Shown: positions 17,501-25,599, numbered from the stretch's first letter. The stretch: DNA of 64,000 nucleotides from Prevotella sp. E13-17 (GCF_022024035.1 NZ_CP091787.1:3256001-3320000), one strand, 5' to 3'. Notes: generated by a model not told the origin, from the letters alone. Numbers and translations are program-made.

Positions 17501-20500
17501 GTGGAAGCAAGCGAACTGTTTCAGATATGCACCGAACTGGCAATGGCCGACCCCTCGGGGCCGGCCATACGTCAGATGCACGAACTGCTGGTGCTTGCTT
17601 CTGCCCAAGGATGCAGTCAGCAAGGCGGCACGTTTGGCAACCTCTTCTCACAGATAGACTGGGTCTGCAAGCAGTTACGCATCCCTCGCGACGAGACACA
17701 GGCCATCCAGACAGCCCGTCGCCACTCCAATCAGGCGCAGCTGCCTGCTGCCGACGACTGGCGCTACGACCTTCGGGCGGTGGCTCGCTACATCTCACGT
17801 GTCTTCCAGGCAGACATCCCTGGCTCGTTGCTTCGGCTGCTGCCTGTCAACGCCCAGCCTCATGCCGAACGGCTGAAGGTCAACAAACTCTATATTCGCT
17901 GCATCGTCCGCTCGTTCGACAGTCATTTGATCACCGTCGATGCCGACGAGGGCGAGTTCCTGGTGGATTATGGCAACACCGACCAGGGGCGCGACTTCGC
18001 TTACTTGCAGAAGGTGCTTCGCCCCGGCATGCAGCTCAACCTGTTGGATTGTCACGTCGAGAGCAACCTCATCATCCCCCTTGTCATCGTCGTCGAACCC
18101 GACTTTCTCCTCGACATTTCTTCGCTGGCAGCATGTTTCACCGCCTATGGCCACCATCCGCTGCTCTACACACTGAACCGACTGAAGCCTCAGGTCAACA
18201 CACAGGCTGTCTTGCTGGGTAACTTTGCAGGTACGGCGCTCGACGACATCATCCATCATCCCGATGCCACCTTGCGGCAGTCGCTCGAGCGGTCCTATCG
18301 CGAACAGGCCGATCGCATCCGTGCTTGCGAGGACTTCGACCGAGAGAAATTTGAAGAGGCGGCTGCCGTGCAGATGAAGAACATCCGCGAGGCGGTGGCT
18401 GTGCTGGCACCGCAGCAGGCATTGCTCGAGCCCTCGTTCGTCTGCGAACGACTGGGGCTGCAAGGACGTGTGGACCTGATGACCACCGACATGCGGCTGC
18501 TGGTGGAACAGAAGTCGGGCAAGAACATGAAGATAGAATACCAGAGCCACGACAGCCACGGCATGCAGCTGGAGAACCACTACGTGCAGCTGCTGCTCTA
18601 CTATGGCATCTTGCACTATAACTTCGGCAAGACCGACCGCCAGGTGGACACCCGTCTGCTCTACTCGCGCTATCCTGCCGACCGCGGACTGGTGGCGGTG
18701 AACTACTACCGCACGTTGTTTCGCGAGGCCATCCGCCTGCGCAACCAGATTGTGGCCACCGAACTGCTCATTGCCCGCGACGGCTTTGGGCGCATCTTGC
18801 CGCTGCTCAACGCTGACGTCATCTATAAAGGGGTGCCGCGCGATGGCTTCTTCCACCGTTTCATACTTCCCGAAACAGAACGTCTCATTTCCCGCTTATC
18901 ACATCTCACCTCGCTTGAGCGCGCCTATTTCGAGCGCATGATGACCTTTGTCTATCGCGAACAGCAATGCCAGAAGCTGGGCGTCGTTGAAGGACAGGGC
19001 GGCGCCACCAGCTACTTGTGGCAGATGCCCCTCAGCGAGAAACGCGAGACGGGCAATATCTATACCGACCTGACCGTCACAGACCGTCAGCGTTCGACCT
19101 ACGATGGCGGCTACGACCTGCTCACGTTGCAGCTCTCAGACGAAGCACTTCATGCCCCCATCAACTTCCGCATGGGCGACATGGTCTATCTCTATCAGTA
19201 CGCCTCGCAGCCCGATGTGCGCCAGAGCATTCTCTATAAGGGCGTGCTGCAAGACATCAAGAACAACCATCTGGTGGTTCTGCTGAACGACGGTCAGCAA
19301 AACCCCGACATCTTTCCGCTTTCATCGACCCACTGGGCCATCGAACATGGTGGCAGCGATGTGGGCACCAACAGTCAGATACGCGGTCTCTATCAGTTCA
19401 TGACGGCGCCTCAGCTGCGCCGGCAGTTGCTGCTGGGACAGCGCCAACCCGAGGCAGACACCTCAGCGGCGCTCTCACAGCGCTATCATCCCCACTACGA
19501 CGACATCCTGCTGCGGGTCAAGCAGTCGCGCGACTACTTCCTGCTGGTGGGTCCGCCGGGCACCGGCAAGACCTCCATGGCACTGCGTTTCATGGTCGAA
19601 GAGGAACTGAAAACAGCTCCTGCCGACCAGTCTCTTCTGCTCATGGCCTACACCAACAGGGCGGTCGATGAGATCCGAGCCATGCTCTGCGATGCCGGTC
19701 TGGCCGACAACGACCGCATCCTGACGGGCACCACGTCGATGATGCAGGCACGCCCCTTCCTCATGGCTGGCCGCCACTTTTCCGTAGCCATCATCGACGA
19801 AGCCTCGCAGATACTCGAGCCCAGCATCATCGGACTGCTCAGCAACTGTGCCATCGACCGCTTTGTGATGATTGGCGACCACAAGCAGTTGCCTGCCGTG
19901 GTGCAACAGACGGCCGAACAGGCTGCCGTCTGCAACGAGGAACTGCTTTCCATCGGCCTCAGCGACTGTCGCCAGTCGCTCTTTGAGCGTCTCTACCGCT
20001 GGGAACAACGGCAAGGGCGCACGCAGTTCATTGGCACCCTGAACCATCAAGGACGCATGCACCCCGACATTGCCTCGTTCCCCAGCGCCATGTTCTACCA
20101 GCAAGAGCAGTTGCAGCCCGTGCCTCTGCGCCACCAACTAGAGACCGCACTGAACTACGATCAGCCTGCCCGCGATGCCCTTGACCAGTTGCTCAAGACG
20201 CGTCGCATGCTCTTCCTGCCCGTGGTTCCCCAGCAGCCGCTCCTTTCGCCAAAGTCCAATGCCGACGAGGCAGAGGTGGTGGCCGACCTCTTGCGTCGCA
20301 TCCGCCGCTTCTACGGTGACCACTTCGATGCTCATAAGACCGTGGGCGTCATCGTGCCCTACCGCAATCAGATAGCAGCCATCCGCCAGGCCTTGGGCGA
20401 TGAAGCCGCCTTTGCCGACGTCACCATCGATACCGTCGAGCGCTATCAGGGTTCGCAGCGCGAGGTCATCATCTATTCGTTCACCGTCAGCCGGCGCTAT

Positions 20501-20671
20501 CAGCTCGACTTCCTGACCAACAACAGCTATATCGACAGTGATGGCAGCGTGGTGGACCGCAAACTCAACGTGGCGCTGACGCGTGCTCGCCGCCAGATGC
20601 TGATGGTGGGCAACCCCACAGTGCTGCAGGCAAACCCCCTTTTCGCCCAGCTCATGGCGAGATTTTCTTAG
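17501..20671 (+). CDS. Dna2-like PD-(D/E)XK nuclease / SF1 helicase
   Basis: Large cytoplasmic DNA-repair-type enzyme (1056 aa), GTG start 10 bp after the GH51 stop. The N-terminal half carries a RecB/Cas4-type nuclease signature: GRVDLM (about 320), the E-x-K pair in VEQKSGK (about 336) and a QLLLYY motif (about 362). The C-terminal half is a superfamily 1 helicase: Walker A GPPGTGKT (about 684), motif Ia MAYTNRAVDEI, Walker B IIDEASQILEP (about 766), motif III GDHKQLPAV, motif V VERYQGSQREVI and motif VI LNVALTRARRQMLM. This order matches Dna2-like proteins common in Bacteroidota. Substrate inferred to be flapped or broken DNA ends. Its link with the arabinofuranosidase genes looks positional only. 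Confidence 0.88.
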   Translation: MEASELFQICTELAMADPSGPAIRQMHELLVLASAQGCSQQGGTFGNLFSQIDWVCKQLRIPRDETQAIQTARRHSNQAQLPAADDWRYDLRAVARYISRVFQADIPGSLLRLLPVNAQPHAERLKVNKLYIRCIVRSFDSHLITVDADEGEFLVDYGNTDQGRDFAYLQKVLRPGMQLNLLDCHVESNLIIPLVIVVEPDFLLDISSLAACFTAYGHHPLLYTLNRLKPQVNTQAVLLGNFAGTALDDIIHHPDATLRQSLERSYREQADRIRACEDFDREKFEEAAAVQMKNIREAVAVLAPQQALLEPSFVCERLGLQGRVDLMTTDMRLLVEQKSGKNMKIEYQSHDSHGMQLENHYVQLLLYYGILHYNFGKTDRQVDTRLLYSRYPADRGLVAVNYYRTLFREAIRLRNQIVATELLIARDGFGRILPLLNADVIYKGVPRDGFFHRFILPETERLISRLSHLTSLERAYFERMMTFVYREQQCQKLGVVEGQGGATSYLWQMPLSEKRETGNIYTDLTVTDRQRSTYDGGYDLLTLQLSDEALHAPINFRMGDMVYLYQYASQPDVRQSILYKGVLQDIKNNHLVVLLNDGQQNPDIFPLSSTHWAIEHGGSDVGTNSQIRGLYQFMTAPQLRRQLLLGQRQPEADTSAALSQRYHPHYDDILLRVKQSRDYFLLVGPPGTGKTSMALRFMVEEELKTAPADQSLLLMAYTNRAVDEIRAMLCDAGLADNDRILTGTTSMMQARPFLMAGRHFSVAIIDEASQILEPSIIGLLSNCAIDRFVMIGDHKQLPAVVQQTAEQAAVCNEELLSIGLSDCRQSLFERLYRWEQRQGRTQFIGTLNHQGRMHPDIASFPSAMFYQQEQLQPVPLRHQLETALNYDQPARDALDQLLKTRRMLFLPVVPQQPLLSPKSNADEAEVVADLLRRIRRFYGDHFDAHKTVGVIVPYRNQIAAIRQALGDEAAFADVTIDTVERYQGSQREVIIYSFTVSRRYQLDFLTNNSYIDSDGSVVDRKLNVALTRARRQMLMVGNPTVLQANPLFAQLMARFS

Positions 20672-20677
20672 AATTGT

Positions 20678-20708
20678 TTTGCAAGAACGAAAGTTTTTCG
20701 TACTTTTG
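20678..20708 (+). promoter_or_regulatory. Promoter of the DUF3332 gene
   Basis: TTTG at 20678-20681 and TACTTTTG at 20701-20708 with a 19-bp spacer: full consensus match, 35 bp before the ATG. Confidence 0.8.
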
Positions 20709-20743
20709 TCCGCGATTGTAAAACTATTAAACCAATTACTATT

Positions 20744-21292
20744 ATGAAGAAAATCAGTTTAAAGGTAGCTGCCGTTTTACTCTCGGGCTCGTTCCTGTGC
20801 AGCTCTTGTATCGGTTCTTTTAGTCTTTTCAACAGCTATGAAAAGTGGCAGTGCAACATGACCAGCAATAAGATTGTCAATGGTATCGTAGGTCTGATCC
20901 TGCAACCCATCGTGGGTGGCGTATGCCTGTTTGTCGATGCCGTTGTCTTGAACACCATCGAGTTCTGGACCGGTAGCAATCCTATGGCTGTCAACACCAT
21001 CCAACAGGTGAAAGGACAGGACGGACGCTACTATGCTGTCAAGACTTTGAAGAATGGTTACGAGGTGAAGGCGCCTACTGGCGAGGTGACCTACTTTATT
21101 CACAACGACAAGAACGACTCTTGGTCTATGCAGCAGAACGGCATCACCAAGGAACTGTTCCGCTTCAACAACGATGGCACCATCGAGGCTGTGCTCCAGA
21201 ATGGCGAGAAGATGACGGTGACCAACGACGAGGCTGGCCTCCAGCAGGTCAAGGAAGCTGTCTATACAGATAACTTTTTTGCAATGCGATAA
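20744..21292 (+). CDS. DUF3332 lipoprotein
   Basis: 182-aa predicted lipoprotein (MKKISLKVAAVLLSGSFLCSSC, lipobox CSSC). The family pattern is clear: IGSFSLFNSYEKWQCNMTSNKIVNGIVGLILQPIVGGVCLFVDAVVLNTIEFWTGSNPM, containing one hydrophobic hairpin, then a soluble C-terminal part with short beta-repeats (YYAVKTLKNGYEVKAPTGEVTYF). Residues after the cysteine (IGSF) are not acidic, so it may stay periplasmic. Monocistronic: own promoter and a strong hairpin downstream. Function of the family is unknown. Confidence 0.85.
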   Translation: MKKISLKVAAVLLSGSFLCSSCIGSFSLFNSYEKWQCNMTSNKIVNGIVGLILQPIVGGVCLFVDAVVLNTIEFWTGSNPMAVNTIQQVKGQDGRYYAVKTLKNGYEVKAPTGEVTYFIHNDKNDSWSMQQNGITKELFRFNNDGTIEAVLQNGEKMTVTNDEAGLQQVKEAVYTDNFFAMR

Positions 21293-21329
21293 TTCCATTC
21301 TCGCTTTGCGAGAGTTAAGGTATTAAATA

Positions 21330-21368
21330 AAATAATAGCTATAATCGTTTAAATTATAGCTATTATTT
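21330..21368. terminator. Bidirectional terminator after the DUF3332 gene
   Basis: Perfect 16-bp stem (AAATAATAGCTATAAT / ATTATAGCTATTATTT), loop CGTTTAA, with A/T runs on both sides. Its right arm overlaps the stop codon of the DUF2264 tail copy A. Confidence 0.75.
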
Positions 21369-21492
21369 ACCAGCGGTCCTTAGTGATTATGTCGTCAGAC
21401 CATCGATGATCCTTTGGGAAAGCTTCACCATTCCAAGCCCTGACTTGTGTCGTCGCCCAACTACCATTCTTCAACTTTGCAGATGGTTGCAT
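21367..21492 (-). pseudogene. DUF2264 3'-tail copy A (41 codons)
   Basis: A minus-strand reading frame M-Q-P-S-A-K...TQVRAWNGEAFPKDHRWSDDIITKDRW-stop. The last 27 residues match the C-terminus of the complete DUF2264 protein encoded at 24296-25561 (TQVKAWNGQAFPKDHRW...). Relative to that gene most base changes are third-position and silent, so this tail once belonged to a functional, diverged paralogue. The first 14 codons do not match the intact gene and run into the promoter region of lipoprotein copy A. Best read as a gene remnant; a short expressed peptide is not excluded. Confidence 0.7.
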
Positions 21493-21524
21493 CGTTGTTT
21501 TCTTTTGTGTTTTTTTGTGATTTC

Positions 21525-21556
21525 TTTGGCGTAACAAAACTTATTATATATCTTTG
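21525..21556 (+). promoter_or_regulatory. Promoter of lipoprotein copy A
   Basis: TTTG at 21525-21528, 20 bp, TATCTTTG at 21549-21556, 45 bp before the ATG. Duplicated with the gene (see 22412-22443). Confidence 0.75.
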
Positions 21557-21601
21557 CGATATAAAATCATAAATATTAACCATTTTAACATCAAAAAAAC
21601 A

Positions 21602-21943
21602 ATGAAACATTTATTAATTGTATTAAGTTTACTATTTAGTGTAAGCCTATTTTACAGTTGCAGTAGTAATGATGAAGATGAAACAGGAGAATTGGTTTCG
21701 GATCTTTCTGGAGTAACTAAATATAATGAGTATTTGCAAAAATGGTATATATCTTGTTACACGGAAGGAACCATTGATGAGGTGATTAACTATTATCCAG
21801 TTAAGATGTCATCTCAGTACGAAGAAAATAATCTTGAAGTTGTATTCTCGGGTTTTGTGTTGTCTCCAACCCCTAATAATGGTGAAGTTGGAGGTCTAAA
21901 AGAATATAACATTAAACTAACTAGTATTCAAAAGAAACTATAG
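21602..21943 (+). CDS. Small surface lipoprotein, copy A (potempin-like inhibitor candidate)
   Basis: 113-aa lipoprotein: signal peptide ending FYSC (Cys20), then SSNDEDE, an acidic export signal for the surface. The mature part of about 94 residues is predicted all-beta: KWYISCYTEG, IDEVINYYPVKM, LEVVFSGFVLSP, YNIKLTSIQKK. This YYPV...LEVVFSG...IKLT pattern resembles the small OB-fold lipoproteins that include the potempins of Tannerella forsythia, inhibitors encoded next to their target proteases. Copy B, about 95% identical, lies directly upstream of a matrixin. Start ATG 21602 is set by the signal peptide. AT-rich compared with flanking genes. Inhibitor function is inferred from pattern and context only. 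Confidence 0.75.
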   Translation: MKHLLIVLSLLFSVSLFYSCSSNDEDETGELVSDLSGVTKYNEYLQKWYISCYTEGTIDEVINYYPVKMSSQYEENNLEVVFSGFVLSPTPNNGEVGGLKEYNIKLTSIQKKL

Positions 21944-21990
21944 ATATAATGAATAGTTTCGCTCTCCAACGGGGAGCAACTGGAAAACTA

Positions 21991-22223
21991 ACAGTGCCAC
22001 TATTCGCTCGTGATAGTGGCACTTTTTTTGTGCCATGGTGAAGCATTGACCATGCAAAAGTGCCACTCTTGTGGCGATTCTAGCCCCTGGAACGAACTGT
22101 TCTACCCCCTGGAACGAACGGCTCCAGGGGCTAGAATGACCCGCTCCAGCCCCTGGATGCGATGCAAGAGCGGCACTTTTGCAACAGAAAAGCGCCACTA
22201 CTCGCACGGAATAGTGGCGCTAT
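21991..22223. repeat. 22-bp phased palindrome array 2
   Basis: Eleven 13-bp units start exactly every 22 bp from 21991 to 22211. Examples: 21991 ACAGTGCCACTAT, 22013 ATAGTGGCACTTT, 22057 AAAGTGCCACTCT, 22079 TCTAGCCCCTGGA, 22123 TCCAGGGGCTAGA, 22145 TCCAGCCCCTGGA, 22167 AGAGCGGCACTTT, 22211 ATAGTGGCGCTAT; the unit at 22035 is degenerate. Nine-bp spacers vary, but GCGATGCA and GCAACA spacers are shared with array 3. It lies between the two lipoprotein cassettes. Confidence 0.85.
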
Positions 22224-22241
22224 AAGGTCTTTATTCAAGAA

Positions 22242-22367
22242 CTACCAGCGGTCTTTAGTGGTGATGTCGTCAGCCCAGCGGTGGTCTTTGGGGAAGGCTT
22301 GGCCGTTCCAGGCCTTCACCTGTGTCGTCGCCCAACTACCATTCTTCAACTTTGCAGATGATTGCAT
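22242..22367 (-). pseudogene. DUF2264 3'-tail copy B (41 codons)
   Basis: Same layout as copy A. Bases 22245-22326 are identical to 24299-24380 of the intact DUF2264 gene except for one C/T difference; beyond that point copies A and B agree with each other but not with the intact gene. Its stop codon is TAG, against TAA in copy A and TGA in the intact gene. A remnant, recently copied or converted from the complete gene. It points away from lipoprotein copy B. Confidence 0.75.
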
Positions 22368-22411
22368 CGTTGTTTTCTTTTGTGGTTTTTTTTGTGTTTT
22401 TTTGTGATTTC

Positions 22412-22443
22412 TTTGGCGTAATAAAACTTATTATATATCTTTG
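22412..22443 (+). promoter_or_regulatory. Promoter of lipoprotein copy B and the matrixin gene
   Basis: TTTG at 22412-22415, 20 bp, TATCTTTG at 22436-22443, 46 bp before the ATG. The matrixin starts 2 bp after the lipoprotein stop, so this promoter should drive both. Confidence 0.75.
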
Positions 22444-22489
22444 CAATATAAAATCATAAATATTAACCATTTTAACATCAAAAAAAACA

Positions 22490-22831
22490 ATGAAACATTT
22501 ATTATTTGTATTAAGTTTACTATTTACTGTAAGCCTATTTTACAGTTGCAGTAGTAATGATGAAGATGAAACAGGAGAATTGGTTTCAGATCTTTCTGGA
22601 GTAACTAAATATAATGAGTCTTTGCAAAAATGGTATATATCTTGTTACACGGAAGGAACCATTGATGAGGTGATTAACTATTATCCAGTTAAGATGGCAT
22701 CTCAGTATGAAGAAAATAATCTTGAAGTCGTATTCTCGGGTTTTGTGTTGTCTCCAACCCCTAATAGTGGTACAGTTGGAGGTCTAAAAGAATATAACAT
22801 TAAACTAACTAGTATTCAAAAGAAACTATAG
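22490..22831 (+). CDS. Small surface lipoprotein, copy B (potempin-like inhibitor candidate)
   Basis: 113-aa near copy of the lipoprotein at 21602 with six residue differences (for example LLFV for LLIV, NESL for NEYL, PNSGT for PNNGE). It has the same lipobox (FYSC) and acidic SSNDEDE stretch. It ends 2 bp before the matrixin gene, so the two are co-transcribed. In Tannerella forsythia, potempin lipoproteins encoded directly upstream of KLIKK proteases inhibit them; this pair has the same order, sizes and signal types. If the analogy holds, this copy protects the cell from its own protease, and copy A may be a spare or differ in specificity. Confidence 0.75.
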   Translation: MKHLLFVLSLLFTVSLFYSCSSNDEDETGELVSDLSGVTKYNESLQKWYISCYTEGTIDEVINYYPVKMASQYEENNLEVVFSGFVLSPTPNSGTVGGLKEYNIKLTSIQKKL

Positions 22832-22833
22832 AT

Positions 22834-24168
22834 ATGAAGGAAAGAATATATTTGGTGTTCTTATTAGTTCTTCTTTTTTGCTCTAATTCCAGTGCACAAA
22901 TAAAGATTGATGATGGTCCTATTATAGAATTGAGTCCAGAAGTTAGCACATACTCATTGCGAGGAGTAAAATGGAAGAAAACGAACCTGTGTTATTATAT
23001 TTACAACTCGTCTAATCATCTCACTCTTCAAGAACGTGTGTCTGCAATTCAAAATGCATTTCAGATATGGCAGTCACAATGTGCTTTAACATTTACTCAA
23101 GTATATACGGCTTCCCAAGCGGATATTGTTGTAAAGTGGGCGACTAGAGATCATGGTGATAATTCTCCATTCGATGGCCAAGGAAATGTTTTAGCTCATG
23201 GATTCTTTCCTCCACCTGCTGGCGGTTTTTATTCTGGCCATCTTCATTTTGATGATGATGAGAATTGGTCTGTAAATGGTACAGGGATAGATTTGGAAAC
23301 TGTCGCAATTCATGAAATAGGCCACGTATTAGGATTGGAGCATTCAACATGTCCTGATGCTATTATGTATCCATATTATATTGGAGTTCATAGGGGCTTA
23401 TCTATGGACGATATAATAGCAATTAAGACATTGTATTCGGATATAAAGGTAACAGGACCTGTTGTCATATGTAATACCGAAGAATATAGTGTAGAGAATG
23501 TTCCTGATTACGCAGTAATTCATTGGAGTACAACAAACACAAATTTACAACTCGTAACGGGGCAAGGCAGTGAGATCGCAGAATTCCTGAAGCTAGGAAA
23601 TGGAGAATGTGGAATTGTCGCGCAGATACAGATGGAGTCGTCAATAATTAGTGATACGCTGATGGTTTGGGCAGGTGTCCCTTCGTCCCCCCAAATACTG
23701 TATTGGCCAAGCAAGCTTAATCCTAATTCTATTTATAGTGTTAGTGCAACCCAATCTTGTGAACAGGAAGTTAATCAATACCAGTGGACATTGCAGGGTG
23801 GTACTATTATTGGCTCAAGTACGGGTTCTAGCGTTATGTTTAGGACTGGAGGAACTGGTACAGAAGTGCAGCTCTCTGTACGTGCAAAGAATGTTTGCGG
23901 GTGGGGAAGTGTATCGTCTAAGGCTGGTAGAGTCAAAGATGGCAATTCCGTAGTCACTGGCACAGGCGATGGGAGAACGATTAATATAACAATGCAAGAT
24001 CCAGGTCGTTATGAGATTCAGCTATGGAACAAGACGCATTTGCTGCGTAAAGAAATTACTGAATTCCAACAATATACACTGAATATCAATGCGCTCCCCT
24101 CAGATATCTATTTTGTCAAAGTACTTAAAGATGGTGAAGTGGTACAACAATCAAAGTTTCTAAAATAA
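22834..24168 (+). CDS. Secreted matrixin (MMP-like) metalloprotease with C-terminal sorting tail
   Basis: 444-aa secreted zinc protease, signal peptide MKERIYLVFLLVLLFCSNSSAQ. The catalytic domain (about 40-205) has the full metzincin site HEIGHVLGLEH (160-170) and Met-turn IMYP (about 178), plus the structural-zinc loop around HGDNSPFDGQGNVLAHGFFP and HLHFDDDENW, as in matrix metalloproteases. No PRCGxPD cysteine-switch propeptide is present, as in karilysin-type bacterial MMPs. Residues about 210-365 look like Ig/PKD-type beta-domains (WSTTNTNLQL, YQWTLQGGTIIG). The end (GRYEIQLWN...SDIYFVKVLKDGEVVQQSKFLK) resembles a type IX secretion tail. AT-richer than neighbours, suggesting acquisition. 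Downstream of the putative inhibitor lipoprotein by 2 bp. Confidence 0.9.
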   Translation: MKERIYLVFLLVLLFCSNSSAQIKIDDGPIIELSPEVSTYSLRGVKWKKTNLCYYIYNSSNHLTLQERVSAIQNAFQIWQSQCALTFTQVYTASQADIVVKWATRDHGDNSPFDGQGNVLAHGFFPPPAGGFYSGHLHFDDDENWSVNGTGIDLETVAIHEIGHVLGLEHSTCPDAIMYPYYIGVHRGLSMDDIIAIKTLYSDIKVTGPVVICNTEEYSVENVPDYAVIHWSTTNTNLQLVTGQGSEIAEFLKLGNGECGIVAQIQMESSIISDTLMVWAGVPSSPQILYWPSKLNPNSIYSVSATQSCEQEVNQYQWTLQGGTIIGSSTGSSVMFRTGGTGTEVQLSVRAKNVCGWGSVSSKAGRVKDGNSVVTGTGDGRTINITMQDPGRYEIQLWNKTHLLRKEITEFQQYTLNINALPSDIYFVKVLKDGEVVQQSKFLK

Positions 24169-24215
24169 TATAAATACGACATCTCATATTGTTTTAGTTG
24201 GTGAGCCAAACTGAC

Positions 24216-24252
24216 AGCGCCGATATTTGTGTGGAATATCGGCGCTAAAAGT
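24216..24252 (+). terminator. Terminator after the matrixin gene
   Basis: 12-bp perfect stem (AGCGCCGATATT / AATATCGGCGCT), loop TGTGTGG, followed by AAAAG rather than a T-run. It may serve both the matrixin and the convergent DUF2264 gene. Confidence 0.6.
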
Positions 24253-24295
24253 ATTAAAAAGTTACTAGTTAAAAGCTTAGACGCAAGTTCCAGCA

Positions 24296-25561
24296 TCACC
24301 AGCGGTCCTTAGTGGTGATGTCGTCAGCCCAGCGGTGGTCTTTGGGGAAGGCTTGGCCGTTCCAGGCCTTCACCTGTGTCCACGGCTCGGCCTCAGCCGT
24401 CCAGAAGTCGTGGTCGGCAGGCAGACCGAGCGGCATCAGCGAGAGCGACGTCATGTAGAGCGAGCCGTTGTTGGTGTACCAGTCGGCCGTCTCGGGCTGA
24501 TGACCGCAGAAACCGATGGTGAGGAAACCACCCTCGTTATAGTTATTCTGGTGGTCGTACATGCGGTGCATCACCTGCGTCAGGGCAGCACGTACCTGTC
24601 CGTTGCTCAGTTCCTTAGGCAACTTCTGATACCACGCCATCAGCGCCAGCGGTTGCATGGCAGCCATGCGGTAGGGCGTAGAGCGGCCAATGACGGGGAA
24701 GGTGCCTTCGGGCGAGATGAAACGTTCCAGGATGATGCTGAACTTCTGAGCACGTTTCAGGGCGCGGTCGTAGTATTTCTGATACTCCAGACGCGTGTTG
24801 GCCTTGGCATCGATCATGTTCTGCAGCGTCTCCAGGTACATGGCATGGAACACGTAGCTGGAGTAGTAGTCGAAGGCAAACACAGGTCCGTCGGCATACC
24901 AGCCGTCGCCTACATACCATTCCTCCACCTTGCGGATGGTGGTCATCACGCGGTAGTCGTCGTATTCGCTCAGTCCGGCAGCCTTGGCAATAAAACTCTC
25001 AATGATGCTGGAGAAGAGAAACCAGTTGGTATAGGGCGGTTCTATCTTGCGCAACTTCTTGAACTCGCTGATGTAGCGGTCTTTGGTCACCTGGTCCAGT
25101 GGCACCCACAGCGCATCGTAGGCACGGATGAACGACTCGGCGATGTAGGCGGCATCCACCAGGTTCTGTCCCGACACGCCCCAGCACAGATAGTCGGGCG
25201 ACTTGGGGTCCACGCTGTTTTTATACGAAGCCAGCGCCCACTTGCGCAACTGCTGGCGCTGTTGGCTCTCGCGAGTGCTGTCGTCGGGCAGTGCCAGCCA
25301 GGGGGCGATGCCTGCCATCAGACGGCCAAAGGTCTCCATATACACCACCTTGCGGTTGCGATTGTCGAACGATGGCGAGAACTCCGTCTGCATGTTCTTC
25401 TGCAATGTGCCTTCGGCCATGTTCTTCAGCACGGGCTCTGCCATTCTCTGGGCCTGAAGACACCAGTACTCGCGGTCGCTGACGGGAAGCCTCTTCTTCT
25501 CGCGTGCCGCCATAGGTATGACCAGCATGACGGCTGCTAACAGGATAAATAATTTCCTCAT
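24296..25561 (-). CDS. DUF2264 family glycoside hydrolase-like protein
   Basis: 421-aa exported protein (MRKLFILLAAVMLVIPMAA) of family DUF2264, an (alpha/alpha)-barrel type found in pectin and other polysaccharide loci. I recall the family being classed as GH154 with beta-glucuronidase activity, but cannot confirm that here. Landmarks: METFGRLMAGIAPWLALP, LVDAAYIAESFIRA, YTNWFLFSSIIESF, GDGWYADGPVFAFDYYSSYVFHAMYL, GRSTPYRMAAMQPLALMAW, GFLTIGFCGHQPETADWYTNNGSLYMTS. It diverges from GH28-SusC-SusD with overlapping promoters. Its last 82 coding bases recur at 22245-22326 and, diverged, at 21370 onward. Confidence 0.87.
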   Translation of the reverse strand: MRKLFILLAAVMLVIPMAAREKKRLPVSDREYWCLQAQRMAEPVLKNMAEGTLQKNMQTEFSPSFDNRNRKVVYMETFGRLMAGIAPWLALPDDSTRESQQRQQLRKWALASYKNSVDPKSPDYLCWGVSGQNLVDAAYIAESFIRAYDALWVPLDQVTKDRYISEFKKLRKIEPPYTNWFLFSSIIESFIAKAAGLSEYDDYRVMTTIRKVEEWYVGDGWYADGPVFAFDYYSSYVFHAMYLETLQNMIDAKANTRLEYQKYYDRALKRAQKFSIILERFISPEGTFPVIGRSTPYRMAAMQPLALMAWYQKLPKELSNGQVRAALTQVMHRMYDHQNNYNEGGFLTIGFCGHQPETADWYTNNGSLYMTSLSLMPLGLPADHDFWTAEAEPWTQVKAWNGQAFPKDHRWADDITTKDRW

Positions 25562-25591
25562 TTTATTTGATAGTTTTAGTCTTTATTGCGA

Positions 25592-25599
25592 CAAAGGTA
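25592..25599 (-). promoter_or_regulatory. -7 box of the DUF2264 gene
   Basis: CAAAGGTA reads TACCTTTG on the minus strand, 31 bp before the DUF2264 start, divergent from the GH28 promoter 30 bp away. Confidence 0.55.

Noticed and set aside
17501..20671. Anti-phage defence system
   Set aside because: A lone Dna2-like protein with no second defence gene nearby; such proteins are common chromosomal genes in this phylum.
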